64,000 nucleotides of DNA. Origin: Plumapathes pennacea. Lineage: Eukaryota > Cnidaria > Anthozoa > Antipatharia > Myriopathidae. The DNA lies in NCBI GenBank assembly GCA_964036295.1, contig OZ038462.1:2549501-2613500 (forward strand), given 5' to 3'. A program made the translations under genes and the position numbers. Numbering within the stretch: the first letter of the stretch is position 1; every line of letters starts with the position of its first letter. The notes beneath the pieces were generated by a model. That model did no database searches. It was given only the letters and a program-made list of their open reading frames with translations, and had not been told where the DNA came from. Of this stretch, positions 35,915 to 48,441 are shown in pieces.

Positions 35915-36167
35915 TCTGATTCGATATTTCTTCCGAGAAATTCTCCAATGAGAAGGCATCATATTTCAGATGAACCCAAACTGAGCCAATCAAATCAAAG
36001 GTTCTTCTTGCTCATTTGAATTGCTCATTTGCTTCCGCCTTCTTCAAACGGTATCTTTCATTGGCTAATCCTTTTCTCGTCCTCAGGCTTTCGTTGCCGT
36101 GAGACCTCGAAAAAAAAAAGAGCATGGCGACGGTGAAGTAAGCGGAAGTAGTAAAGCATGTGCATGG
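35915..36167. promoter_or_regulatory. 253-bp divergent promoter of the receptor pair
   Basis: Opposing start codons at 35914 (minus) and 36168 (plus). Three CCAAT boxes are visible: CCAAT at 35944-35948 and 35986-35990, and inverted ATTGG at 36060-36064. No clear TATA box. Shared control of the two paralogues is inferred. Confidence 0.6.
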
Positions 36168-39100
36168 ATGGCCTTGTTTATAACCCACGTCGTTGGCTTT
36201 TTAATCCTCCAAGAGGTCCGCTCCATATCCGGATTTGATCGTGAGTCTTAATCTTTTATGTTTTTCATATTCTATTTTGATTATGGTTGATTTATTTTGG
36301 CATATCAATATCAACAATCACCCGTTGATCGATTCCACGGATTTGTACACGTTCAGACGTTTTGCAACTCGATCGCGAAAAGCGATACCTTAAAAACACA
36401 AGGTCACAACCCTCCCGGTTTTCCTTTAAGAACTTTAATTCATACATGGTAATGTACGTGTGTTTTATAAATTGACATCGCATTTGAATGATGGACTGTT
36501 TATTGTCTTTCTTTTTGTCTTGTGAAAAGCGCTATCTTGCAAAAACCTTAGTCAGTATGATTAGCGTTTTAAAAATTAACCAATGCGGCGGTAATTTGAT
36601 CGAACATCGAAAAGATATCTGTTGTGGAGTGACACAGCAAATGCCGCGTCATGTTCACTGTGTGGGTGGCGGCCAGCCTTAGGTATACAATGTGTGATCA
36701 AAGAATTTCGCGATTGTATGGTCTTTGCTTCCAGTCAAACGTACAATCTACTAGCTCAAGGAAGCCCTGGAAGATTGATTCAAGTGATATTCAGTATATT
36801 GCGTGAGTGAATCGAAGGTGCATTATTAATGAATACATTCATTCTGGGGTTCCATTCATACAAATACAGTTCTGTTCGTTCGATGAAGCACTAATATTTG
36901 TGCTGAACAGACTTTTTCGCTGTACATTGGTCAATGTTGTTTTTTATTTCGTACTTTCGTTCCTGATACCCGCTGCTTGTGTAGTTGACCAGATTTATAT
37001 ATGGTGCATCAAGGGACTTGAAATGCATGACTGAATTATTATAAATGATTATTGTGTTCTCTCTAATTCTGGAAATGAATGGGTGTAAACACTATGCATG
37101 ACCAAAATTATTTTGAGCTGATCAGAAGGAGAATAGTATATAGCTTGTAAAAGGATTCACCACAAAATTCCTGTCGCTTTGTCATATCTTTAAAATTCTG
37201 CTTTATTACATAGGGGCCAGGCTTATTTCAAAAATTGACCTTGTAGAAGGGGGAGGGGGGCAGGTACATACAGACTTTCAGAGCAACCTTATTGGTCTTA
37301 GGTATGTACACAGAACATGTGACTGTGTTGTCTCACTGCACAAGTGGTTGTGTGTCCTATATGCACCAGTAAATCATGCATTTCTGCATGTAAATTTGCA
37401 CCAGGGCTGATTTGTCTCACTGACGTAGTAAGTTGTGATGTGTTTTAACACACCAAGGCTTCATAATCCATAACTGCATGCAAATGAGTGATTGAGTGAC
37501 TTATGCACCTCCATGCTTGTAACATAATGTTGCACTGCATATAGACTGTGTATCAATACATATGGACACCATAAAATGCACTGGCTGACATTTTGAGTGT
37601 TCCAGAAGCTTTTCACGATCTTCATCAATTTGCACTGCAATATTCTGCTATGTGGCTGCTGTAATTTTGCTTCATGTTGCACTCATCATCAGGGAATTTT
37701 GCTGCAGAGCATTATTGCTCTCACACAAGGTATTTGTTTCCAATTCTATGTGCAAGCACTTGTAGCTGTAAAAGAGTCAACCCTGCATGCAGATAGCTGT
37801 TTTCTGAGTTTCTCTGAGTTTCTTAATCTTTTCAGAGATAAAAGCAAGCTTATATGCCTCTGGATGGCCTCCATCAGTGGTAACTGTATCATGGACATCT
37901 CAGATAAAGGAGGATGTACAGTTTAATCTGTTGTACGACAAATCTAATGATAATGGATGTCCTATTAACACAAGTTCAGGAATGATTCTTGCAAGTTGGT
38001 GCAGAAAAAACTCTTTGAAATCTAACCCCCATGAGAAGTTTCAGTGTGACATCACAGAAGCATATGACAAGCTAGATATATTTGAGGAACATGCCTACTA
38101 TAATCTCTGTGTTATTATTGTGGCTAACACCTCGTCTGGACAGCGGTGTTACAGCAACATGTTGGAGGAAGATCTGTCTGATAAAAGTAATGTTATATAC
38201 TAATGCATGCAATGCATACATACACAGCTGTACATCTCCAACATGGCAAAGTTATAGTTTCATTGTTAGAGTTCTTCAATTGGTCATCCAGTTTGTGCCA
38301 ATTAATATTGCCCTTACTAATTCTTTTTTTAATGCTACCACTAATGTACAAAACACATAATATAACAATCTGGAAGTGGCTAGGGGGATTGAGACTTGTA
38401 TTTCCTGAGGTCAAGGCTATTGTGGAAGCTGGCAGTCAAGATCTTTGTCTTTCATCTGGTCTAGGTGACTTTCACAAACCCTCAATAGTTGCACACAGTT
38501 GCATGGGAGATAATTTATTCTGAATCAGTGGCTCAAGAAAAGCTGGAAGCCAAGATGGCAGCATGCATTAGACCATGGAAGATAATGCTATTTCAAACTG
38601 TGCCAACACTTGATCATGAGCTAGATCACAATCGGCCAAGCAGTAGGCCACTTTTCAGGGAGCTCTAGCCTTGGATATATTATAGCTCTTAATTATTGAA
38701 TCAGATGGGTGTTTTAAAAATTTATCTCAACATATAAAATATTATTGTCAGTAACTTGCACTCATTGTCAGCTGTTTTTGTTTTGTTGCCAGCAGCAAAG
38801 TGTCCCGCACCACCAAATCTGACCGTGGATGCTGGGAAACGCAATATTTCAGCAAAGTGGGGATGTCCTGCAGGGGTCAGCGAGTTTATTTGTAAACATG
38901 GCATTGCATACAAAGTGCTTTTGACGAGGAAAATTAATGGAAGTGACCGATGTGTTGACAAGGTGTGGTTATAAATAAATTTAATATATAATACAGAATT
39001 AAAATTTGGTAATTGAACATTTTTCATTTTACTGGCTGGTGGTATGAATTTTCATGAAAGCTTGCCCAGGCCAGGGGCAGCCATTAGCCATGACTCACAT

Positions 39101-40062
39101 GCACAGATAGTTCAAAAAGCTAGCTTTCTCCTGAGCAAGTTGCCGTGAATATCTACAAGCCCGACTGGAAAGTTCCCCCCTCCCCGGCCTAGCTCCAGCT
39201 GTACAGCTTTACATGCAAAAGACAATCCTGACCAAATGGTAAAATGAAACCCACAACTTACTCTTTCATGTTGGGCTTATACTGTATGCAATAAAATACC
39301 TATACAGTACTAAAAGTTACAGATTACAGTACAAAATTATATTATATTGTTCTTTTTATGTTGTAGCCCCAGGAGAAAGATTCAGAATACAATGCATACT
39401 TCACTGGTTTGGAACCAGATAAAAGATACAATATCACTGTATGCTGCTCCGTACATTTAGGCGGTGTTGCCCCTGGTTATGGCACCTGTGATTGTAACTT
39501 TATGGGACCAACTTCATCATCTTATATTGTGACCACAAAAGAAGATGGTAATTCTTTAAGTCTTTGCAAATTTGGTATTTTTTTAGTTTTTTTAGTTGTT
39601 TTGTTGAGAATGCCGATATGGCCTTGTTTTTATTGCTTTTCATTGCTTGCCATTTTGAATGCTGCGAAAAATTGAGTTGGTCCATTCGAAGGGAAAACAG
39701 CTGTCAGAAATACTATCATGGACTTTCATGCACATGCTCAAACAAGGAAAACTCTCATTGACTATCATGGAAAGTGTGGACATGTTCAAATCAATGACAG
39801 TTGGCGGTAGTCCATGATAGTGCATGGTAGTTCATTCTCAAACGGGTGTGAAAGTTCAAACTATCATCACCATTTGATCTGGGCTTTGCAGCTCAAATCA
39901 CAGACTTCTCCCAGCAGATTCTCTTGAATCGGAATAGGGGTTGGAGGGGAGAGAGCCTGCATGCACTCAGATCTATTGTTCTTAATTGAATTTTGCCCCC
40001 AGGGTGCGACAGGTATCTCATGGAACCCACACCAGTTGAGATTAGGGTTGTGTTCTCCTTCA

Positions 40063-40127
<65 letters not shown>

Positions 40128-40144
40128 ATTATTACTATTATTAC

Positions 40145-40194
<50 letters not shown>

Positions 40195-41219
40195 GTAATA
40201 GTAGTAGTAGTAGTAGTAGTATTAACCAAAGATTATTTGTTTATTATTGGTAGCTCCTGGGGACCATCCAGTGTTGGATACATGCCGTGCAGTGTGTTTA
40301 AAAGAGGACATGACTTTGGATTTAACTTATATAGTAAGCTGTGGCAAATAATTACTATCAAACAACATGGGGAAATGTATGAGTGATGCAGTGAGAATAT
40401 TGATTTCATCAGAATTTGTCTCAAGTTAGTTCCAAGGCTACAAATTTTCCTTCCTCACAAGTATAACCATCTTTTGTAAGCAAAATAAAAAGAGAAATTT
40501 TGATTACCCTGTGTGTGTTTCAATATTGCCTATCTCTTTACTAACAGGCTCCTAAAGAGGCCAGTTGGAATGGCAAGCCAACAAACTATACAATCACCTA
40601 CAGGAAAATCTCCTCAATTTCCACCATGAGAAACATTACAAAGACTTTTCGCTTTGATGGAGAAAGAACAAGCTTCACACTAGTTGGCCTGGACACAACA
40701 GCTAAGTACAACATTGAGACCAGGCTCTGTACACATGGTGGATGTGGACCCGCAGCAAAGTCAAGTGTTGGCTGTGAAATTTGTGTTGGTGAGTTTTTCC
40801 AAAGATTTTTGTCAAGGCTTTTGTATTTTATTCTCCTCTTTTTTTGTGTGTGTTTTTCCTATTTTCCTTCTGTTTTACTGTGGCTTCATAACTTCAGAAA
40901 AAAAGGGGGTTTTGTCTAGCAGTGGTTAGCCTGCGTAGCTGGCGGTCTCATTCGATGCGGTTGAACGGTGTTCACGGGCGCCATTTTGTACTGATGGCAG
41001 AAGGGAGACTGAGGTCAAGTGACAAAATTACGGGGCCCTCCCCCGCCCCGTAATTTTGTCACTTGACCTCAGTCTCCCTTCTGCCATCAGTACAAAATGG
41101 CGCCCGTAAACACCGTTCAACCGCATCGAATGAGACCGCCAGCTACGCAGGCTAAGCAGTGGTTCTTGGCAACTGTCTGTCTTAGTTTCTCACTGTCGAT
41201 CTTTCTCCGTGTGTGTGTG

Positions 41220-41254
<35 letters not shown>

Positions 41255-42996
41255 CTCTCTCTCTCTCTTTGGACGCATAATTTAAGTGAATTTGGAAATT
41301 TTGACCAAACAAATCAGTGTGTTGCTTTGCATACTTCAAGCCTCATGTGTATGATGTGTGCACTGTGCTGGTCTTGTGTGTGTACGTATGTATTTTATGG
41401 CTATAGCTTTGTTGCCACGCATGTCATTCTTGCATGAGTCACTCAGCACAGCTGCTTTTTTTCATTTGCAACTGACGTCATGGCGGCCATGTTGGAGGAA
41501 CTTTAACAAAAGTAACGAAAGCATTAGCCTCTGTTCTGCTCAGAACCAACATGGCCAGGGGTTGATTGTAAACTAAAAATTGGCTGGACAGGCTTGAAAT
41601 TGGACTGACCTTACTGCCGTAGCATCTGCAAGCGATAATACTATTATCACAATTGTACATACAGTATGATGTATATTACTTATCTGCCAACAGGAGTGCT
41701 GCCCACAACCGTCATGCCAACTCCAAGGGCACCAGACGAATGGTCCAAGCTGACATTGGGCACAATCATTGCAGCGCCAGTGGTTCTGGTATTATTGGCA
41801 ATTCCCACCATTTACTTCTGTTACTGCCGTAAAAAGAGGTTTGTTTTTTTCTCAATCACTCATACATTTTTTAGTTCGTGATCGAGTAGAGGGGGTAGAA
41901 AAACAAAGGAAGATTATGCAAACATCTAAGTGTACGTTGCAATATAAAGCATTTACCAGCTAAAAGGACCCATTTGACACGTTGGTACACTGATTTACCG
42001 AGCATAGTGTCCTTTGTCGCGCCGTACTGAGTCAAAGAATCTCGGAGACAAATCGATAGTTCTCTTCTGAAGTCTGTTGTGCATTAAAAACGAAATAGTG
42101 AAGTCCGTTCAAATCCAACATGGCCGAAAAAGCTACGAGGTACGCAAAGAGTTATGGATTTTGTTTTTGTTTTTTTTTTTGTGCGCTGATTGGCTAAGGG
42201 GATTATACCCGATTACCGTATTTCCTCGAACAATGGGTTGAAAGGTGGGCGGAGCTTAATCGAGAAGGGGATGGGAGGGGAGGGGGAGGGTAAAGGGGGT
42301 GGCGGTTAAGAAAATATTAAACCCTAAAATCAAAGTAAAATGGAACTAAGATTTAAACAGGAGCTGTGGCGTGGACAGGTGCTTAGTTTCAAGCGCGTGG
42401 ACATAACACGGACTATAAGTTAGAATAGAAGAAATCAACCTCAACTTATAATTTAGAGGGCTTGAGGGGGGGGGGGGAGTGCGCTCATTTCAAATTTTGT
42501 ATTCAACATGGGCTCTTAATAGAGAGAGGGCACTTATTCGAGGAATAAAGTGTGTGAATTTGAGTAAGTTGATTCATTCACCATCTTTTATCCTCATTTT
42601 TAGTAAGAAGAAAAGGAGATCCCTGCGAGAATTAAATGTGGTAAGTTACAGTGACTACAGCAATACTGTTATGCGTCCATCAATTTTATCTCTGTTATAT
42701 GGTTAATTGCACTCCGTGCAATTTAAAGATTATCTTGCTTGCTCTCATCCAATCAGATTACAGAAATGTTCATAGTCATGTGATAAAACACCACACCAGT
42801 AATGCATGTCGGTCGATATTGGCCACGATGTTATTCAGTAAAACTTGTATCGACTAACATTTGAAAAACAAGATGGTTAAGCCTTTCTGTGTTGCAGGTC
42901 GTTAACGATGGTCATCAGTACGAGCAGCCCGTGGGACAGGACGCATCAGATTCCAGTAACTATGACGAACTCGATTCGTTACAAGTCACAACGTAA
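36168..42996 (+). CDS. Single-pass receptor: signal peptide, three FN3 domains, TM, ITIM-like tail (457 aa)
   Basis: Nine exons: 36168-36240, 37836-38186, 38796-38962, 39367-39547, 40254-40333, 40548-40788, 41694-41838, 42604-42640, 42898-42996 (1374 nt). The signal peptide is MALFITHVVGFLILQEVRS. FN3 domain 1 (about 25-141; LYASGWPPSVVTVSWTS) shares four aligned cysteines with the minus-strand paralogue. FN3-2 is about 142-257 (FTGLEPDKRYNITVCCSV) and FN3-3 about 258-364 (YTITYRKIS ... YNIETRLCTHGGCGP). The membrane helix is about 384-409 (TIIAAPVVLVLLAIPTIYFC), followed by KKRSKKKRR. The tail has GHQYEQP (Tyr433) and SSNYDELDSL (Tyr447); SNYDEL fits the ITIM consensus S-x-Y-x-x-L. Intron phases match the paralogue exon for exon, apart from the missing Ig exon. 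The acceptor at 38796 is a CAGCAG tandem acceptor that could add one Ala. The first exon is supported by phase and the signal peptide only. Confidence 0.86.
40063..40222. repeat. (ATT)n / (AGT)n microsatellite
   Basis: About 45 ATT units with few interruptions, passing into AGT repeats, directly before the acceptor of the exon at 40254. Poly-Ile and poly-Asn reading frames here are artefacts. Confidence 0.95.
40918..41164. mobile_element. Foldback MITE with perfect 10-bp target-site duplication
   Basis: Element 40928-41154. AGCCTGCGTAGCTGGCGGTC at the left is the exact complement of the right end GACCGCCAGCTACGCAGGCT. The arms stay nearly identical for about 110 bp, up to a short loop of C and G near 41034-41050. 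It is flanked by AGCAGTGGTT at 40918-40927 and 41155-41164. A 10-bp duplication is in the range of Mutator-like elements. It lies in a receptor intron. Confidence 0.93.
41207..41270. repeat. (GT)n followed by (CT)n microsatellite
   Basis: About 22 GT units with one interruption, then about 6 CT units. Confidence 0.9.
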
Positions 42997-43317
42997 TGAT
43001 CTGCCCTCGCTAGACGTGCTATTACTTTTACGCATTCTGGAGATGATTAGAGATGCTGTATCCACCATTGTGGATAGCTAACTGTGCGCTGAAGGTTTCT
43101 AGACTAGCATAATTCACGTCACAACTTCTCCAACTATACAAGGAGATCAGTAGTGAGAATTGATAGTTCAATCATTAAGCACGGTATGAAATGTCAAATT
43201 CTCCATAATTTGTGATATCTAGTGTATCCAGTCTGAGTCTTAGGTGAAAAATACCTGTTGATTCTAGCGTCGACAAGCAAGTGCTTTCTCTCAACAGACG
43301 TCTACGTCCTATCAATT

Positions 43318-43451
43318 GACGTGACTCACTTGGGCATTCTACGTGCATCAGTGACGTCACACCCCATCAATTGACGTGACATTTCACGTGTATCAATTGA
43401 CGTCACATCCTATCAGTTGACGTGACATCCTACATGTATCAGTTGACGTCA
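43318..43451. repeat. Array of six TGACGT sites, three of them perfect CREs
   Basis: TGACGTGA at 43318, 43372 and 43418 alternates with the palindrome TGACGTCA at 43352, 43398 and 43444, in copies of a TATCA(A/G)TTGACGT(C/G)ACATCC unit. Later spacings alternate 20 and 26 bp, so the true unit is about 46 bp. TGACGTCA is the classic CREB/ATF site; whether it is used here is unknown. Confidence 0.75.
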
Positions 43452-45435
43452 CATCTCGTACTAGGTTAGGCGAGTTTTGGCCACTAAAATGCTAAGAGAT
43501 TTGCCCTGTTTATGAATACCGAAATCGATCGCAAATAATAAGTAATTGAAAGATATTTTAGAGATACCTGTTGCCTTTGATTCAAAGCGAGGCCTAGTGC
43601 GAAACGTTGTGAAAATTAGTTTTACCGGCATGTTAAGAGAAGGTTTCGTACTAGACTTCGGTTTGAAATAGAGGCAACAAGCATCTCAAAAATGACCTGT
43701 TGGTTTTGATTTTTCACTTACGTTTATGTTTTGCTCTGCTTATTTAAAAGTTCTTAAATTTATTCTTTGTAAGGGGATATTTTATTATTTATGGTTTTAT
43801 TTATTTATTTTTGGTTATACGATGTTATAAAACGAAAACGGATTCACATCTCTGAAAAAGAACCATCTTGTTTTAAAACTTTTTTTTGAGCAGGATAACT
43901 TCACTTCCCTTTGGTAACTTTGCAGCCTGCTGGTTTTAAGTTCACACGCAATAAAGTAGAGTAACGTAAGTTTTAAAAGGTTAAAAATTTTATAGACGAT
44001 AAGATAATTTTGTACAGTAAAATATCGCTATTGCTGGTAGGATAAATAAGTAATCGATAGTATTTTTGATAATTAAAAAGTAAGGATTAGAGCTCTCCAT
44101 TCCACAACAATCTTGAGAGAAGTTCTTGTAAAGAAGTTTCCCTCGAACTATACTTCCCGTTAAAGAAGAATTGTAATAAAATGGCTTCAGGAACAGTTCG
44201 CCTATCCACACATTGTCTGTTAATGCTCGTATGCTCTGCAATGTTATCTCGATATAGCCAAAGTTGTCAACAGATTGTCATATCCGGCAAGGCCAATGTA
44301 GTACTGCAATTAATAAAGGTAAATCATGTGTAGCCCACGAAGTGCAAAGGTTTTCTTATGGGACTGACTGAAGTTATTCATGTATGTGTATGATGCAACC
44401 ATCGCTGTCAAGTAACTAAAGCAGTTCAAGAGATATCTCTGAAAAAGACAAATCCGATTTCAGTGCTTCATTGAGTTGCATCCCGTAGAAACTCGGGACT
44501 CTTTTCAGGGCTCTCTTTGCCGGCGACTGCTTTGGAAGTTGTTAAAACTAAAATATTACAGAGGCACACTGCATCAGAGCCTGTGAACAGGCTCTCTCTT
44601 TTCTACAGTCACGCGGAGTCTGGGGTCAACCAGAACTCGCGCGGCCGTATTCACAGGCTAACTGCATCAGTAAATTCTGGAATTTCCAAAGGCCCAGTTT
44701 ACAATAAAACCAACTTGTGACTCAAGACTGTAAACTATATATAGAGAGCTTTATTTATTTGTTGGTGGAGCCTAGAGTTACAATTCCGGCTATTCTTGTG
44801 TTCTATTGTATGAGTCCTCTAGTCTTTGATCGCTTTTTCTTTCCTGGGCTGAAAAAATTGAGACAGTAAATTTCGTAAACCGGTAACTCTTCGCTTATTT
44901 TTGTTCCCGCTTCTTCCTTCCTCTGTTTTCCTTATTTCCTTCTCTCTCCTTCCTAAAACTCCTTTTGCCCTCTCGTCTGTAAGCTTCTTTGCCTCTCATT
45001 TTCTTTCCTCTTCGCCGGTTCTCCCCTTCTTGTCGCTAACCCCCCTACCTTGTAGTGCGTTGTATCTCCTTTGGAGCAAGTTCCACACGTTTGAGTAGTC
45101 ACTAGATTGGTTTTCGAGGCTTTTCGACTTCATTGCTCTTCCCCAACGAATGGAATGCATTTTAAATTGTCCTTGGACGAGGTTTTGAGAGAGTAGAACA
45201 CAAGCACCAGCAAAGATAATCACTATATCTTTAGGGAGGACATGGCCAAGAGTCGTCTGTGGAAAAAGTGGTATCGGTTACTGACATGAACTAAATGAAA
45301 ACTCGTTGCGGTTGTTATCCTACAAACGATCTATCTTAATCACAATTTCTTCGCTGAATTTCAAATGCGAACAGTGCAATTTTTTTTTCAGCAATTGCGA
45401 GCCCTTACCTTTGGCAGTAAAAGAAAGCGCCAACT

Positions 45436-45722
45436 AGACCCCGTCCACAGTAATCAGTTTTCACTTGAAAACGCATGCTTTTTTATGCGTTTTTGCTTTA
45501 GGTCCACACTAAAACGATTACTTGAAAACGGAGGTTTTTGAAAACGAAGGTTTTCAAAAACGGTTCCCAAAGTGGAGACTTTCGAAAACGTGATGCGTTT
45601 TTAACTGAAACGAATTTTAGTGTGACGATCGACTCGAACGGAGGATTAGTACTAATGGACGGACCAAAACGGAGCTTTTTAAAAACGTAGGTTTCCAAAA
45701 CGCATCAGTTTGGACGTTGCCT
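45436..45722. repeat. Interspersed GTCCACAC / AAAACG repeat, copy 2
   Basis: ACCCCGTCCACAGTAATC start, repeated GTTTTCAAAAACG and TGAAAACG motifs, and an end at AAAACGCATCAGTTTGGACG. Same sequence type as 1695-1975. Confidence 0.6.
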
Positions 45723-46789
45723 GAAGTAGGTAAAAGAAAGCCATCATAAGTGCTCTAATGTACCGTTCCTCTTCCTCTATACAGGCCCGTTGAAGAATAC
45801 TGTTTGCCTCGAAGTTCACAGTCTATTCAAGTAGCGAGTTTTCAGACTTGGCTTTATACGCTTTCGTTTTCTAATACATAAAATCTCGCCCTAGGCAAGC
45901 GGTAATTCAGTTTTTTTTTTTTTTTTTTTTATCAGCCTCACTCCTTCTTTTTTTAATGAAAACGGGTTGGATAACCTCTCGTGATTACCGGCTCCATTTT
46001 AATAATAATGTTCCTACACAAGGCCTCTCAAACCATTTATTATCATCGTTTTTAAAACAAGACAGGTTAGAGTTTTGCCTCTCAAGCCACGCTCCCTTCA
46101 GACACACATGCAGTCCTGTCTTTAAATTCAACAGAAACTAAAACATTGCAAAGATTTTAAGGGGAGAAATTGTTCTATACATTTCAGTCAGTCCGCCCCT
46201 TTGTCCCACAGCTGTATGTTGATAAAACATTTTCGTGATCAAAGACGCCCATGTGTCCTGTAATTATCTCAACTTGTCGGAACAGATATTCCAAGCTTTC
46301 ATTCTTTCATTCATTCTATTACCGGTTACACTTGTCGCGTTGGGTTACATAGATACGCCACAGTACATGAAAGCTTTGAATACACCAAAAATATTTCACA
46401 TTAAGCCGCTCGGAAATGACAAACGCCCACCGAAATTTGCGAGTTGACGAATGAAATTTTCAACACTGACGTTTTCGTAAATATTGTATTGTGGGTGAAG
46501 TAAATAAGTTAAACACGTATTTAGCGCCCTATAAAGGAAAGAAAATTACCGATAAATTATAATGGTCGAGCACACTGAAAAGGCATTAACTTCTAACCTA
46601 TTCGAATTCAATGAAACAGATCTATTTCTCATCTTAGGTGACGAACCCTAATTGCCTTTGTACCATTTAACGTCCATTATCAGGACTTATTAGAATTATC
46701 ATTTTGGGTATAAGTCAGCAATTTGCAATTTGTGAATAGTGAAAGAAAGCGACACAGAAATAGACAAAAAGAGAGAAATAATTGATTGA

Positions 46790-47035
46790 CAAAAAGGAAA
46801 CCGGGGACACAAAAATATACACAAGACAACAATAGCCAAAACGTTAAAATAAAATAAATAAAACAAGGACAAACACTCAAGTCGGACAGTGTTTGACAAA
46901 AAGGAAATTGGGGACAAAAATATACACACAAACACAAAAAAACAACAGCAAAAAATAAATAAATAAATAAATAAATAAATAAAATGAAATACATAAAACA
47001 AGGACAAATACTCAGGTCGATCAGTGTTTGCCTTA
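46790..47035. repeat. Tandem duplication with (AAAT)n tract
   Basis: TGACAAAAAGGAAA(C/T)(C/T)GGGGACA...AAATATACACA and ACAAGGACAAA(C/T)ACTCA(A/G)GTCG occur twice about 115-130 bp apart. An AAAT microsatellite sits in the second unit. Confidence 0.8.
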
Positions 47036-47950
47036 TAAAAACTTATAAAACAGAGGCAGCCGCAAACACAGAGCTGATGCATATAACATGTACTGAGGAA
47101 AACGGCCTGACAAACACGAACAGGAAAGAGGGGAGAGCAAAAACGTTGTTCGCTTGAAAAATCTGCCGGTCGTCGTTAACTGAACCATACTCTATCGCAG
47201 TTTCATTCTGCCCTGTGACCAGACCAGTCCTAAGCTTCAGAACTGTTTGGATTAAAATATTCTTTGTGAGATGAACGAAGTTGCGCACTGCTCATCGTTT
47301 CTTATTAATATCAATTAGTTACCGGAGATTTAAGAGAACAAAAGGGCATGTGTTTCGTTTCAGCCTTTGGAAACCTATACGCTTAAAAGTAGATAGCTAG
47401 AATACTATCCTCAAATGAAAACTGGTCATTGGGTGGTTAGCCTCCCCCCTTTGGAGTAGCAAAAATAAATAAAATTATGAATGACAGAAATTAAATGCAA
47501 ACTATCTTACAAGTGTCTCAATATAATTAGTAATTTTGTTTTCTGTAGCTGTGCGTAAAATAGAGTATATCGCATTTGATTATAAGACTCTTTAGTGTGC
47601 TCCGAAATTGTCTCAAAACGCGCGAAACCCCATTTCAGAGACCTGAGATTTCACAAATTTATGGGGGAGCATGCCCCCGGACCCCCATAACAGCTCGTGC
47701 TCAACCATACTCAATCCCAGCCACCGGCGGCCCTGGTAACTAATCGCCATATAAGTGAACGTTCAAGAAAGCGTGATTATGGTATACAGCAGTTTACCAA
47801 TGGCTGGGTATTATTTGTATTTCCAAGTTAACACATATAGAATAAGATATATAATTGGTTGGTTGCTGTTTAATATTATTTTACACCTTACACAGAACTA
47901 AAGTGCCATTTCTCTTTTCTTGAGGGTTTCTTGGGCCTCATTTTTCTTTT

Positions 47951-48441
47951 TCACTCGTCGTCTTCGTAGTCCATGGTGTCTTTGACTCTCCTAAATTCTG
48001 AAAGAACGAATAAAAAAGCTTGCTCAGTTAAAAGCTGATTAAACTATCACATCTCACTACATCACCCTTAATTTTCTTTTTAAAAGGTTGAGAGAATCTG
48101 CATTTTGAGCTTGGGAGTGAAAGGGTTCGAGTATTGAGCAACCGGGCCCTACTCCTCATAATTATGGGTGGGATTGTGCCGCCCGGTTCTAAATGACCTT
48201 CAGCCTTTTAGGAGAGGAAAGAGCCTGGGAACGAGGTTGAATTATTAATATGATTACCATTATTGTGTCGTCCTCGCCTGAATTTCCGGCTCAGCGCGGG
48301 AATCTCGTCGCCTGTTGAGTCCATCTTCATTGCGTCCCTCTTTCCCCACCTGAGTGCATCTTGACAAGACGAAGGACGAGCCAGAAGAAGAAGGAATGCG
48401 CAAGCAACGAGCAAGACACAAAGCTGTGTTTTGGAAGCCAT
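47951..48441 (-). CDS. RW-amide neuropeptide precursor, 76 aa
   Basis: Two coding exons: 48441-48258 and 47997-47951 (231 nt, phase 1 junction). The ATG directly follows a good acceptor (TTTCTGTTTCAG), so a 5' UTR exon lies upstream. Residues 1-26 are a clear signal peptide (MASKTQLCVLLVACAFLLLL then ARPSSC). The mature chain starts at once with QDALRWGKR. Gly gives the C-terminal amide, KR is the dibasic cleavage site, and N-terminal Gln can cyclise, predicting pGlu-Asp-Ala-Leu-Arg-Trp-NH2. This ends in LRW-amide like the sea anemone Antho-RWamides I and II (pGlu-Ser/Gly-Leu-Arg-Trp-NH2, established). The rest is a spacer with basic sites (SRKFRRGR, EFRR) and an acidic end (MDYEDDE). Only one amide peptide is encoded, whereas many cnidarian precursors hold many copies. 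Processing is inferred. Confidence 0.82.

Larger units (their letters stand above)
42997..47950. other. Region between the plus-strand receptor and the RW-amide gene; no gene recognised
   Basis: Holds the receptor 3' UTR (AATAAA at about 43951), a CRE-like array at 43318-43451, a second GTCCACAC/AAAACG repeat at 45436-45722, and a tandem duplication at 46790-47035. A fragment rich in GGGGGAGCATGCCCCCGGACCCCC is at 47660-47690, probably transposon debris. Short open frames here have no family features or splice support. Confidence 0.6.

Noticed and set aside
39867..40253. Poly-Asn and poly-Ile proteins.
   Set aside because: Translation of the (ATT)n microsatellite on either strand.
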